The notes beneath the pieces are model-generated. The model was not told the DNA's origin, ran no database searches, and worked only from the letters and a program-made list of their open reading frames with translations. Source: Clostridiales bacterium 1_7_47FAA (GTDB taxonomy: Bacteria > Bacillota > Clostridia > Lachnospirales > Lachnospiraceae). From it: a DNA stretch of 64,000 nt. Below, in pieces: positions 46,477-54,505 of this stretch (position 1 is the stretch's first letter; each line of letters opens with the position of its first letter). The translations under genes and the position numbers were made by a program. The stretch spans positions 211,071 to 275,070 of the forward strand of contig DS990262.1 of NCBI GenBank assembly GCA_000155435.1. The letters are read 5' to 3'.

Positions 46477-46560
46477 CTATTTTTTATGCATGTAAACAAG
46501 AGTTATTACTGCACATAGCATGATTACAAAGGTAAATAAATCGCCATATGTAACATACAT
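46477..46560 (-). CDS. Holin-like small hydrophobic peptide (putative type I toxin)
   Basis: A 27-residue peptide, MYVTYGDLFTF then a hydrophobic helix VIMLCAVITLVYM, ending HKK. The pattern, a short polar MxVTY(G/S)DLF start, one membrane helix and a basic tail, is that of the putative holin-like toxins of Firmicutes. AAAGGGG lies nine bases upstream of the ATG. Such peptides are usually controlled by an antisense RNA; I could not identify one with confidence. It lies in a gap between M16C and the Crp/Fnr gene. Too short for ordinary gene callers. Confidence 0.72.
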   Translation of the reverse strand: MYVTYGDLFTFVIMLCAVITLVYMHKK

Positions 46561-46677
46561 GAGCACCAGCCCCTTTCTTTTGTATGAGTAGGCGGCTGGA
46601 CATATCGCCCCATTGGTTCCCCTGGTAAATATATTATATTGTCATGATACTGACCGAATTAAGTTCCGGGGCCTATC

Positions 46678-46830
46678 TCATTCAATCTTTGTGGAATCAT
46701 TTTCCTCTATATACTCCAATAAATCCCAATGCCGATAATTGTTCCAGTAATAAAAGCAGTTTAATATAAGAAATATCCATATATAAAAGTATGGATTGGT
46801 GTAATCAGTTTGCCAATGAAAGAGTACCAA
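46678..46830 (-). pseudogene. Possible truncated small membrane protein
   Basis: An open minus-strand frame of about 50 codons from a TTG reads LVLFHWQTDYTNPYFY, then a hydrophobic IWIFLILNCFYYW, then NNYRHWDLLEYIEENDSTKIE and a stop. The amphipathic charged tail after a membrane segment looks protein-like, but there is no ATG or ribosome binding site and an in-frame stop lies just upstream. It may be the C-terminal remnant of a gene or the end of one disrupted here. Confidence 0.3.
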
Positions 46831-46892
46831 AAATATCGTAAGGCTGATTCAACAAAGGACCTTTTCAGGAACAGGTTTGAACCTGATAAAGG

Positions 46893-47022
46893 TTTATGTG
46901 ACATGTGTCATAGCAAACCAACCACGGGAAGCAGGCACGTAAAGTGCAATATGCACAAAGAATACCAGATAAATTCAATAATTTGCATAAAAATCATTTA
47001 CTATGACACGCGTCATAGTAAA
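46893..47022. promoter_or_regulatory. Two related palindromes upstream of the Crp/Fnr gene
   Basis: Site B (46997-47022): TTTACTATGAC and GTCATAGTAAA are perfect inverted 11-bp arms around ACGC. Site A (46893-46916): TTTATGTGACATG followed by TGTCATAGCAAA is an imperfect version sharing the half-site GTCATAGyAAA. They are about 105 bases apart. Size and symmetry fit Crp/Fnr-family operators, so autoregulation is likely. A 73-codon plus-strand frame across this region (from 46810) is judged accidental. Confidence 0.6.
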
Positions 47023-47115
47023 ATGGCATAAAGTCCGCTATGCTTAAGACAACGTAATGATTTGAACTTAAGAACTTGAATATATGGCCATATGGAAGTC
47101 TAAGGAGAGAATACG

Positions 47116-47853
47116 ATGCGTGAAAAGACAGACAGTACTTTATTAAACGTGATACAGCTGGTAAACCAGGAGAGCAGCAGGGGAACCCTGGACCTGGAAA
47201 TGATAAAGCCGTATCTGAATGAGTTCATCCGCGCAAGGTTTGTGCCAAAGGGAGGATATATAACCACGGAGGATGTCATCATTAAGCGGGTTTATTACAT
47301 CATCACAGGTTCCTTTTATGAACTTCGTTCCTCTGAACAGGGCAAGACAAATCTCCTGTCCAGGAAGAAGGCGCCGGAGTTCCTGGGCGTTGACCGGGCA
47401 GTGAATCCAAGGAAGGCAAGCCTTTCCACCAACCTGGCCCTTGAACCCTGTATCGTATTGGAGATAGACACCAATTATTTTGTTAAAAGCCTGAAGGAAA
47501 ACGGAGAGCTGGGGCTGGAAATCATTAAAAATATCTGTGCAAAGCTGTCCAGGGCCTCCTACCGCTCAGACCATATCCTGTTCCACACCACCGGGGAAAA
47601 GCTGATGCTGTATATCATCCGGTACTGGGAGGAATATCACACTGGGGGAAATGAGTGCACGGTGGACGTAAAGAACATGTATATTGCAGATGACATTGGC
47701 GTCAGCACCAGGACATTGTACCGGGCGCTGAATGAGATGAAGGACCAGGGGCTTTTAAATGTGGTCAGGGGAAATATTGTGGTGACTTCTGCACAGATTC
47801 AGATGATACGCAGAAGATGCGAGAGTTTTATGGAAGGTGGTGACCTGGAGTGA
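47116..47853 (+). CDS. Crp/Fnr-family transcription regulator
   Basis: A 245-residue protein with an N-terminal cyclic-nucleotide-binding-like beta barrel (about residues 20-140, VPKGGYITTEDVIIKRVYYIITGSF), a dimer helix, and a C-terminal winged helix with YIADDIGVSTRTLYRALNEMKDQGLL near 190-215. No cluster of cysteines is seen, so an iron-sulfur Fnr sensor is unlikely. It starts the operon of a nucleoside-type ABC transporter and sulfatases and probably regulates it. GGAGAG precedes ATG 47116. Confidence 0.88.
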   Translation: MREKTDSTLLNVIQLVNQESSRGTLDLEMIKPYLNEFIRARFVPKGGYITTEDVIIKRVYYIITGSFYELRSSEQGKTNLLSRKKAPEFLGVDRAVNPRKASLSTNLALEPCIVLEIDTNYFVKSLKENGELGLEIIKNICAKLSRASYRSDHILFHTTGEKLMLYIIRYWEEYHTGGNECTVDVKNMYIADDIGVSTRTLYRALNEMKDQGLLNVVRGNIVVTSAQIQMIRRRCESFMEGGDLE

Positions 47854-48152
47854 AGATAATGGAAATATCGCTGGCCGTGGCCGAAGAAAAACAGGATAAA
47901 TGGTATGATGAGGGGCATTTTAAATCCCTGCTCACCTCACTACTGGAACAAGGCAGGTATCTTCAGTGCAGGTATGAGGGCAACATCCTGATCCTTTCCG
48001 GGGATGCTAAGGCAGTGTTTGACGAAAGCGGGAACATGCTGGAGCTTTACGACCTGAAACAGGATGCGCAGAAGAACCTGGCGGGCAGGAAGGAAGCGGC
48101 GGAACTGGAGTTTGAAATGATTTTATTGCTGTCGAAGTTTAATATGGAGTAA
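47850..48152 (+). CDS. Hypothetical protein cotranscribed with the Crp/Fnr gene
   Basis: I do not recognise this 100-residue protein. It starts with GTG overlapping the regulator stop (GTGA); an ATG nine bases later with GGAG upstream is an alternative. The sequence is soluble, acidic and mixed alpha/beta, with EEKQDKWYDEGHFKSLL, a strand pair YEGNILILSGDAKAVFDESGNML and a C-terminal helix rich in Glu and Lys. Overlap suggests translation coupled to the regulator and possibly a physical link to it. Confidence 0.65.
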   Translation: MKIMEISLAVAEEKQDKWYDEGHFKSLLTSLLEQGRYLQCRYEGNILILSGDAKAVFDESGNMLELYDLKQDAQKNLAGRKEAAELEFEMILLLSKFNME

Positions 48153-48285
48153 TCCTGGCGCGGGGAATTGGAAACCGGATAAACAGAGAATATGTAATTT
48201 GCAGATGATGGGATTGAAGAAGATACAGCTAAAGAAAAATTCAGTATGAAGAAGTAGCTATAGCACACAGAGAAGGAGAAGCCAT

Positions 48286-49359
48286 ATGATGAAGGGACAT
48301 TTACATAAAAACGTAATAGGTTTACTTACAATGGGGTTACTTACAGCCGCCGCCATGGTCATGACGACCGCCTGTTCCGGCAGCGGGAACGGCGAGGTAA
48401 AGGCGCAGGAAACATCCGGCGCAGGCGGAACGGACATCCAGGCCGCGTTCATCGTGGACCGGCTGGGGGACAATGCCGCCAATGATGAGAGCTACCGGGG
48501 TATCCAGGAGTTTGAGGCAAAGACCGGCATAAAGGTTACCACCGTGGAAGCGCCGGAGCTGCAGGACCACGAGATCAACGCCCGTACCTTTGCACAGGAG
48601 GGGTATGACCTGATCATAGATGCGACCTCCTTTACGTCGGAGATTTACGAGGCACTGGCGCCGGAGTTCCCGGACAGCCACTTTGTAATCGTGGACGGCA
48701 CTGTGGACGGCCAGGACAATGTCACCAGCCTCCGCTGCCGTCCTGAGGAAGCCGCATTCCTGACAGGCGCATTTAATGTCCTGATGAACCAGGAACTGGG
48801 AGGCGGTAACAAGGCGGCCTTCATCGGGGGCATGAGGAACCCGGACCTGGAGCGTTCCCAATACGGTTTCACGGCAGGGGCTGAATATGTAGGAGGAGAA
48901 GCAACCGTTGTATATGTGGGCAATTTTACCGATGTTGCGAAGGGCAAGGAAATCGCGCTCCAGCTTTACAACAATGGGATGAAGCTGGTGCAGGCATTTG
49001 CTGGCGGGGCCGGGATGGGCGTTTACCAGGCAGCGGAGTCGGTTGGGGAAGGCGTCTACGCAATCGGGGGTGCGGCAGGCCAGTTTAACCTGTCAGACTC
49101 CATCATTGCATCCCAGGTAAAGCTTACCGGCAACCCAATCTACGATGTATGCATGGAATTTTACGAGGGCGGCCTTGAGGGCGGTATCCGGCAGTTTGGA
49201 CTGAAGGAAGGCGCTGTGGGTATCAAGTATAACCCGCTCCATGAAGAGGAAGTGCCAGGGGACATCAAAACACGGCTGGAAGAGATACAGGGAAAGATTG
49301 TAAGCGGGGAAATCGTTCCTCCGTCCAACGAGGACAGCTTTCATGCATTTGGGAAGTAA
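48286..49359 (+). CDS. BMP-family ABC substrate-binding lipoprotein
   Basis: A 357-residue lipoprotein of the basic membrane protein (BMP/PnrA/Med) family, which typically binds purine nucleosides. Lipobox MTTAC with Cys30, then AAFIVDRLGDNAANDESYRGIQEF near 51-74, PDSHFVIVDGTV near 127, CRPEEAAFLTGAF near 149 and AFIGGMRNPDLERSQYGFTAG near 176. These match the nucleoside-binding fold. GGAG precedes ATG 48286. It is the binding subunit for the next three genes. Confidence 0.92.
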   Translation: MMKGHLHKNVIGLLTMGLLTAAAMVMTTACSGSGNGEVKAQETSGAGGTDIQAAFIVDRLGDNAANDESYRGIQEFEAKTGIKVTTVEAPELQDHEINARTFAQEGYDLIIDATSFTSEIYEALAPEFPDSHFVIVDGTVDGQDNVTSLRCRPEEAAFLTGAFNVLMNQELGGGNKAAFIGGMRNPDLERSQYGFTAGAEYVGGEATVVYVGNFTDVAKGKEIALQLYNNGMKLVQAFAGGAGMGVYQAAESVGEGVYAIGGAAGQFNLSDSIIASQVKLTGNPIYDVCMEFYEGGLEGGIRQFGLKEGAVGIKYNPLHEEEVPGDIKTRLEEIQGKIVSGEIVPPSNEDSFHAFGK

Positions 49360-49393
49360 GGACATTTAACGCTCATAGCAAGGGGGAACATAC

Positions 49394-50914
49394 ATGGATC
49401 CTGCAGTTGATATGAAGGGAATCACCATGCGCTTCGGCAAGGTGGTTGCCAATGACAAGGTGGATTTTTCAGTGGAAAAAGGAGAGATCCTTGCCCTGGT
49501 AGGGGAAAATGGGGCAGGGAAATCCACATTAATGAATATTCTTTACGGTCTTTACATCCCCACGGAGGGTACCATCCACATCAATGGGGAGAAGAAGGTA
49601 TTCCACTCAGCCATCGATGCAATGGCGGCCGGGGTGGGGATGGTACACCAGCATTTTATGCTGATTCCAAGGCTTACGGTTACGGATAATATTGTACTGG
49701 GCCAGGAGCCTCACAAAGGAATCCGTTACAGCCATGGAAAGGCCAGGGAGGAGGTCCTGGAACTGTGCAGGCAGTACGACATGAAGCTGGATGTGGACAG
49801 CCGGGTGGCGGACATTTCCCTGGGAATGCAGCAGCGGGTGGAAATCATAAAGGCCCTGTACCGCAGGGCGGACATATTGATCCTGGATGAGCCGACGGCA
49901 GTCCTCACGCCCCAGGAGATTGACGAGCTGGGACGGATGCTTCAGAAGCTGAAGGCCATGGGGAAGACAATCATCATCATTACCCACAAGCTTCAGGAAG
50001 TCATTGATTTCAGCGACCGGGTAACCGTGTTAAGACAGGGAAAATGGATTGGTACCGTGAGGACACAGGAGACCACCGCGGAAGAGATTACGGAAATGAT
50101 GGTGGGCAGAAGCGTCAGTCTGGGCGGCGGTAAGAAAGAGGTCATGTCCAGGGAGGATATCCTGGAACTGAGAGGCGTTTCTTACCACAATGGACAGAAG
50201 GTAAAGCTGAAGGATATTAACCTGAATGTCTGTAAAGGGGAAATCCTTGGAATCGCAGGCATTGACAACAGCGGCCAGAAGGAACTGACCGAGGTCATAA
50301 CAGGCGTCCTGAAACCGTCGGCGGGACAGGTCCTGCTGAAAGGGCAGGAGATTACGGGACATGCTGTCTCCGACATCAGGAAACAGGGCGTGGGCTTCAT
50401 TCCCCAGGACCGCCACAGGCATGGGCTTGCCCTAAGCCAGAACATAAGGGATAACCTGATCCTGGGCTATCAGAGGGAGAAGGAATATAACCAGAAGGGA
50501 TGTTTCTTCAATGAAAAGGCGGTCAGCTGCGATGTGGAAGAGAAGATAAAGGAATTTGATATCCGGCCCGCGGACATGCAGCTTCTGGCCCAGGGACTGT
50601 CAGGGGGCAACCAGCAGAAGATCATCGTGGCAAGGGAGGTCAGCCATGCAGGCAGCCTGATCATTGCGGACCAGCCCACCAGAGGCGTGGATATCGGCGC
50701 CATTGAACTGATCCACAAAACCCTGGTGGATGCCAGGAATGCAGGCAAGGCCGTGCTGCTGGTTTCCCTGGAACTGGACGAGGTCATGATGCTTTCAGAC
50801 CGGATTGCAGTCATGCATGATGGGGAAATCATGAAAATCCTTCCGGGAAACCAGGCCACCAGGGAGGAAATCGGCCTCTTAATGGCAGGAGGAAGGATGG
50901 CAGAAGATGAATAA
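49394..50914 (+). CDS. Nucleoside-type ABC transporter ATP-binding protein
   Basis: A double-domain ATPase of 506 residues. First Walker A GENGAGKSTLM near 37-47, signature SLGMQQRVEIIKAL and Walker B LILDEPTAVLTPQE near 162; second half has GIAGIDNSGQKELTE, LSGGNQQKIIVAREV and QPTRGVDIGAIE. It belongs to the BMP-associated ATPases (NupB/YufO type). Its end overlaps the next permease by eight bases. Confidence 0.93.
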   Translation: MDPAVDMKGITMRFGKVVANDKVDFSVEKGEILALVGENGAGKSTLMNILYGLYIPTEGTIHINGEKKVFHSAIDAMAAGVGMVHQHFMLIPRLTVTDNIVLGQEPHKGIRYSHGKAREEVLELCRQYDMKLDVDSRVADISLGMQQRVEIIKALYRRADILILDEPTAVLTPQEIDELGRMLQKLKAMGKTIIIITHKLQEVIDFSDRVTVLRQGKWIGTVRTQETTAEEITEMMVGRSVSLGGGKKEVMSREDILELRGVSYHNGQKVKLKDINLNVCKGEILGIAGIDNSGQKELTEVITGVLKPSAGQVLLKGQEITGHAVSDIRKQGVGFIPQDRHRHGLALSQNIRDNLILGYQREKEYNQKGCFFNEKAVSCDVEEKIKEFDIRPADMQLLAQGLSGGNQQKIIVAREVSHAGSLIIADQPTRGVDIGAIELIHKTLVDARNAGKAVLLVSLELDEVMMLSDRIAVMHDGEIMKILPGNQATREEIGLLMAGGRMAEDE

Positions 50915-51968
50915 AGGAAAAAAGGAAATGATGGCAAATGTACTGACGCCATTGGTCATTATATGCATGGCCTTTCTGTTTGCCTCGGTGCTGATATTGT
51001 CGGCGGGCTTTAACCCCGTGGCGGCGTTCTACCACCTTTTTGCAGGCGCCTTTGGGACGAAAGCCAGCTTAATCAACACAATTAATAAAGCGGTTCCCAT
51101 TGCATTTGCAGGATTTGCAGTGGCCCTTTCCAAGAAAGCAGGCATTTTCAATATCGGTATCGAGGGGCAGCTGATATTCGGGGCATTTGGCAGCGTGCTG
51201 CCGGGCATTTTCTTAAAGGGGCTTCCGGCGGTCATCCATATACCGGTCTGTCTCTTATCGGGGATGCTGTTCGGGGCCGCCTACGCCCTGCTCCCCACCC
51301 TGCTTTTCGTAAAGCGCGGCACCAACCTGATGGTGATGGGAATCATGATGAACAACATAGCCAGCCTTGTGATTACATATCTGATTGTGGGACCATTTGC
51401 AGGAAAGAATGCAACGGTCAGTTCCACCGAGATGGTGGAAGAAAGCGCATTCCTGCCCTATATCATCACAAAACCCAACAAGCTTTCCATTGGAATCCTG
51501 ATTGTGTTCGCAGTGGCGTTCCTTATGTGGCTGTTCATCAACAAGACCAGCATTGGCTACGAGCTTAAGATGTGCGGCGCCAACCGTCAGGCCGCGCGTT
51601 ATTCCGGGATTAAGGTGACATTCTATATGACGGCGGCCCTTTTACTGAGCGGCGCCCTGGGCGGCCTGGCAGGGGGAGTGGAAATCCTGGGGAATTATCA
51701 CAGGATGTATGACAGCTTTTCGCCCGGCTATGGCTTTGACGGCATCCCCATCGCCCTTTTGACGGGCGGAAACCCCATCGGGGTGATTGCGGGAGCGCTG
51801 CTCTTTGGCGCACTGCGTGTGGGGGCCATGAAAATGCAGACCCAGGTAGGCATTTCCACTGAAATCATAACCGTTATCCAGGGAACCCTGGTGGTCCTGA
51901 TTGCATGTGAGTCCCTGATCCGTTTCCAACTGTCCAGGGCTGGCAGGAGAAAGGAGGAAAAAGCATGA
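50907..51968 (+). CDS. Nucleoside-type ABC transporter permease 1
   Basis: A 353-residue membrane protein of the BMP-associated permease family (NupC/YufP type). Typical blocks: VALSKKAGIFNIGIEGQLIFGAFGS near 71 and GFDGIPIALLTGGNPIGVIAGALLFGAL near 275. Start overlaps the ATPase gene. Confidence 0.92.
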   Translation: MNKGKKEMMANVLTPLVIICMAFLFASVLILSAGFNPVAAFYHLFAGAFGTKASLINTINKAVPIAFAGFAVALSKKAGIFNIGIEGQLIFGAFGSVLPGIFLKGLPAVIHIPVCLLSGMLFGAAYALLPTLLFVKRGTNLMVMGIMMNNIASLVITYLIVGPFAGKNATVSSTEMVEESAFLPYIITKPNKLSIGILIVFAVAFLMWLFINKTSIGYELKMCGANRQAARYSGIKVTFYMTAALLLSGALGGLAGGVEILGNYHRMYDSFSPGYGFDGIPIALLTGGNPIGVIAGALLFGALRVGAMKMQTQVGISTEIITVIQGTLVVLIACESLIRFQLSRAGRRKEEKA

Positions 51969-52891
51969 ACTCCATCGTAACCGTAATGCTGATATCCCTT
52001 CTGCGCCTGGCAATCCCCATTGTCATCTGCGGAATCGGAAACATGTACTGTGAAAAATCCGGCGTCATGAACCTGGGCGCGGAAGGAATGATGATATCCG
52101 GTGCCTTTGGCGCGGTAGCAGGGACCTATCTCACCGGAAGTCCCTGGCTGGGGGTCCTGTGCGGCCTGCTTGGCGGCCTGGTGGTGGGATTTGCCCATGG
52201 GCTTATCTGCGTGGAGTTTGGCGGATACCAGAACATCAGCGGCCTGGGGCTTAACATGCTGGCGGCAGGACTTACCTCCTTTTGCTGCAGGAGCCTTTTT
52301 GGGACCGGCCTGTCCCCCGCCGTGGCATCCATCCAGACAACGCCTGTTTTAAAGGGAATACCGGGAATCGGAGGTTTCTTACAGCAGTTTTCCCCAATCG
52401 CATATATCACCATTGCCCTGGTGGCTGTTTCCTGGTATGTGGTGAAATATACAACGGCCGGGCTCCGTATGACCGCCATTGGGGATGACCCCCAGACAGC
52501 GGTGACGGCCGGTATCGATATATGGAAGATACGCATGGGCTGCGTGATGCTCTGCGGCGCCCTGGCAGGACTGGCAGGAGCCTATATGTCCATCGGACAG
52601 CTGAACATTTTCATGGAGGATATGACCAATGGAAAAGGTATGCTGGCTGTCATTGCCGTGAAGATGGGAAGGTGGGAGCCAAAGCGCATCGTGCTCATCG
52701 CCCTGCTGTTCGGGTTCTTTGACGCGCTGCAGCTGCAGCTTCAGATGAACAATGCCTTCCATTTCCCGCCGGAGTTAATCCAGACCATCCCCTTTGTGGT
52801 GGGCATCCTGATACTGGCCATGGACTCTGTAACGGCTACCAATCCCCAGGCGCTGGCCAAACCATTTTTAAAGAATAAATATAAATTCTAA
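51965..52891 (+). CDS. Nucleoside-type ABC transporter permease 2
   Basis: Second permease of the BMP-associated system, 308 residues, with GNMYCEKSGVMNLGAEGMMISGAFG near 23 and FMEDMTNGKGMLAVIAVKMGRWEPK near 216, both typical of the NupD/YufQ subunit. AGGAGG before ATG 51965; the start overlaps the previous stop. Confidence 0.92.
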   Translation: MNSIVTVMLISLLRLAIPIVICGIGNMYCEKSGVMNLGAEGMMISGAFGAVAGTYLTGSPWLGVLCGLLGGLVVGFAHGLICVEFGGYQNISGLGLNMLAAGLTSFCCRSLFGTGLSPAVASIQTTPVLKGIPGIGGFLQQFSPIAYITIALVAVSWYVVKYTTAGLRMTAIGDDPQTAVTAGIDIWKIRMGCVMLCGALAGLAGAYMSIGQLNIFMEDMTNGKGMLAVIAVKMGRWEPKRIVLIALLFGFFDALQLQLQMNNAFHFPPELIQTIPFVVGILILAMDSVTATNPQALAKPFLKNKYKF

Positions 52892-52904
52892 GGAGCAGAT
52901 AATT

Positions 52905-54434
52905 GTGAGCAGAAGACCCAATATTGTATATATCTTAAATGACCATCAGGCTTTTTACGGCCATGGCCAAAATGGAAGCCAAGGACCAAAACGTCCCTGT
53001 TTTGAGAAGTTTGCGGCCGAAGGCGCTGAGTTCACCAACACCTACTGTGTATCGCCCATGTGCGGACCGGCCAGGCGCAGCATGCTGACCGGGCTATATC
53101 CCCATACCCATGGCCAGGTGCATAATGAAAATGACCCGGAGTACAAACATGAGGTATACCTGGATAACCTGGCGGCCGGGGGCTATAAGAACTACTATTT
53201 TGGAAAATGGCACGCAGGCCCGGGCTGTGCTTATGACCATCACTGCGAGGGCTTATCCGAAACCGGATACGGCAACCCCTACAACACCCAGGAATATGAT
53301 GATTACCTGAAACGCCGCGGACTTCCAAGGGCCCAGCACAGGATAGAGCGGGTGTTTACCCAGGACGACTACGATAAGAAGCATTATTTCCCCAAGCTTG
53401 AGGAGGGAAAGCTTTACCAGTGCGAGGATTTCTGGTGCGGTGAACATGCCGTGGGCGTGACGGTGACACCTAAGGAGACACATGAGGCGTTTTTCCTGGC
53501 CAATCTGGCCTGTGAACAGCTAGAGAAGCTGGCAGGGCAGAAGGGCGGGGAGGATGACCGGCCATTTACCCTGAGGGTGGATTTCTGGGGGCCGCACCAG
53601 CCCTTCTTCCCCACCCAGGAATTTTTAGACTGGTATAAGCCGGAGGATATAAAGGAATATCCCAGCTTCAGGAACGACCTTCACGACAAGCCATATACGC
53701 TGAAAATGGAAGCCAACCGTCCCCTGGGCGATGGTGAAAACATCATTTATCCCAACCCCCTGCCATGGGAGGACTGGCAGCAGATCCTTGCACACTGTTA
53801 TGCCCACGGATCCCTTCTGGACGCGGCAGGCGGCCTGGTGGTGGATAAGATTAAGGAGCTGGGGCTGGATGAGGACACCCTGATAATCTGGAGCACGGAC
53901 CACGGCGATGCCATTGCCTGCCAGGGAGGGCATTTTGATAAGGACTCCCATATGGCGCAGGAGGTGATGCGGATTCCGCTGGCCATGCAGTGGAAGGATG
54001 TGATAGAACCGGAAATCCGATGCAGCGAGCTGGTATTTACCTGTGACATCCCGGCCACCATGGCGGACGTGTCCATGTGCGCCTTCACCAATCCCATTGA
54101 CGGAAAAAGTCTGATTCCCCTGACCCGCACGGGACAGGAGGGAGAGGATGCAAGGAAGTCCTGGCGCAAGGAACTGATGTGTGAAACCTACGGACACGGC
54201 TACGGCGTGACCATCATGGCGCGTATGGTAACGGACGGACGGTGGAAATACGTGTGCACGGACCATGGGCTGGATGAACTGTATGACCTTGAAAATGACC
54301 CTTACGAACTTAAGAATCTTGCGCTTTTAAAAGAGTATGGGGCTAAAAGGGAAGAGATGCGGGATATGCTCCGCAGACAGCAGGAGCTGACAGGCGACCC
54401 GGTGGCCATGGACCAGCTGATTGTGTGTGCGTAG
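52905..54434 (+). CDS. Cys-type sulfatase 1
   Basis: An alkaline-phosphatase-fold sulfatase of 509 residues. The formylglycine precursor is Cys53 in MCGPARRSMLTG (CxPxR). Metal ligands: Asp13-His14 in LNDHQAF and DHGDA near 331. GTG start 52905 behind AAGGAG. No signal peptide, so a cytoplasmic enzyme acting on imported sulfated substrate. It follows the ABC permease by 13 bases and must share its transcript. A maturase (anSME) is required for activity and is not encoded in this window. Phosphonate or phosphate hydrolysis is a possible alternative in this superfamily. Confidence 0.9.
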   Translation: MSRRPNIVYILNDHQAFYGHGQNGSQGPKRPCFEKFAAEGAEFTNTYCVSPMCGPARRSMLTGLYPHTHGQVHNENDPEYKHEVYLDNLAAGGYKNYYFGKWHAGPGCAYDHHCEGLSETGYGNPYNTQEYDDYLKRRGLPRAQHRIERVFTQDDYDKKHYFPKLEEGKLYQCEDFWCGEHAVGVTVTPKETHEAFFLANLACEQLEKLAGQKGGEDDRPFTLRVDFWGPHQPFFPTQEFLDWYKPEDIKEYPSFRNDLHDKPYTLKMEANRPLGDGENIIYPNPLPWEDWQQILAHCYAHGSLLDAAGGLVVDKIKELGLDEDTLIIWSTDHGDAIACQGGHFDKDSHMAQEVMRIPLAMQWKDVIEPEIRCSELVFTCDIPATMADVSMCAFTNPIDGKSLIPLTRTGQEGEDARKSWRKELMCETYGHGYGVTIMARMVTDGRWKYVCTDHGLDELYDLENDPYELKNLALLKEYGAKREEMRDMLRRQQELTGDPVAMDQLIVCA

Positions 54435-54505
54435 GGTGTGACGGCTGGAATGGATATACGGGCATGCATTGACCGGGGAGGTTTCTATATAAAAGGAGAG
54501 ATATT

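Noticed and set aside
46810-47031. 73-codon plus-strand frame before the Crp/Fnr gene
   Set aside because: It covers both palindromes, has no ribosome binding site and no recognisable content, although a CxxC pair is present.
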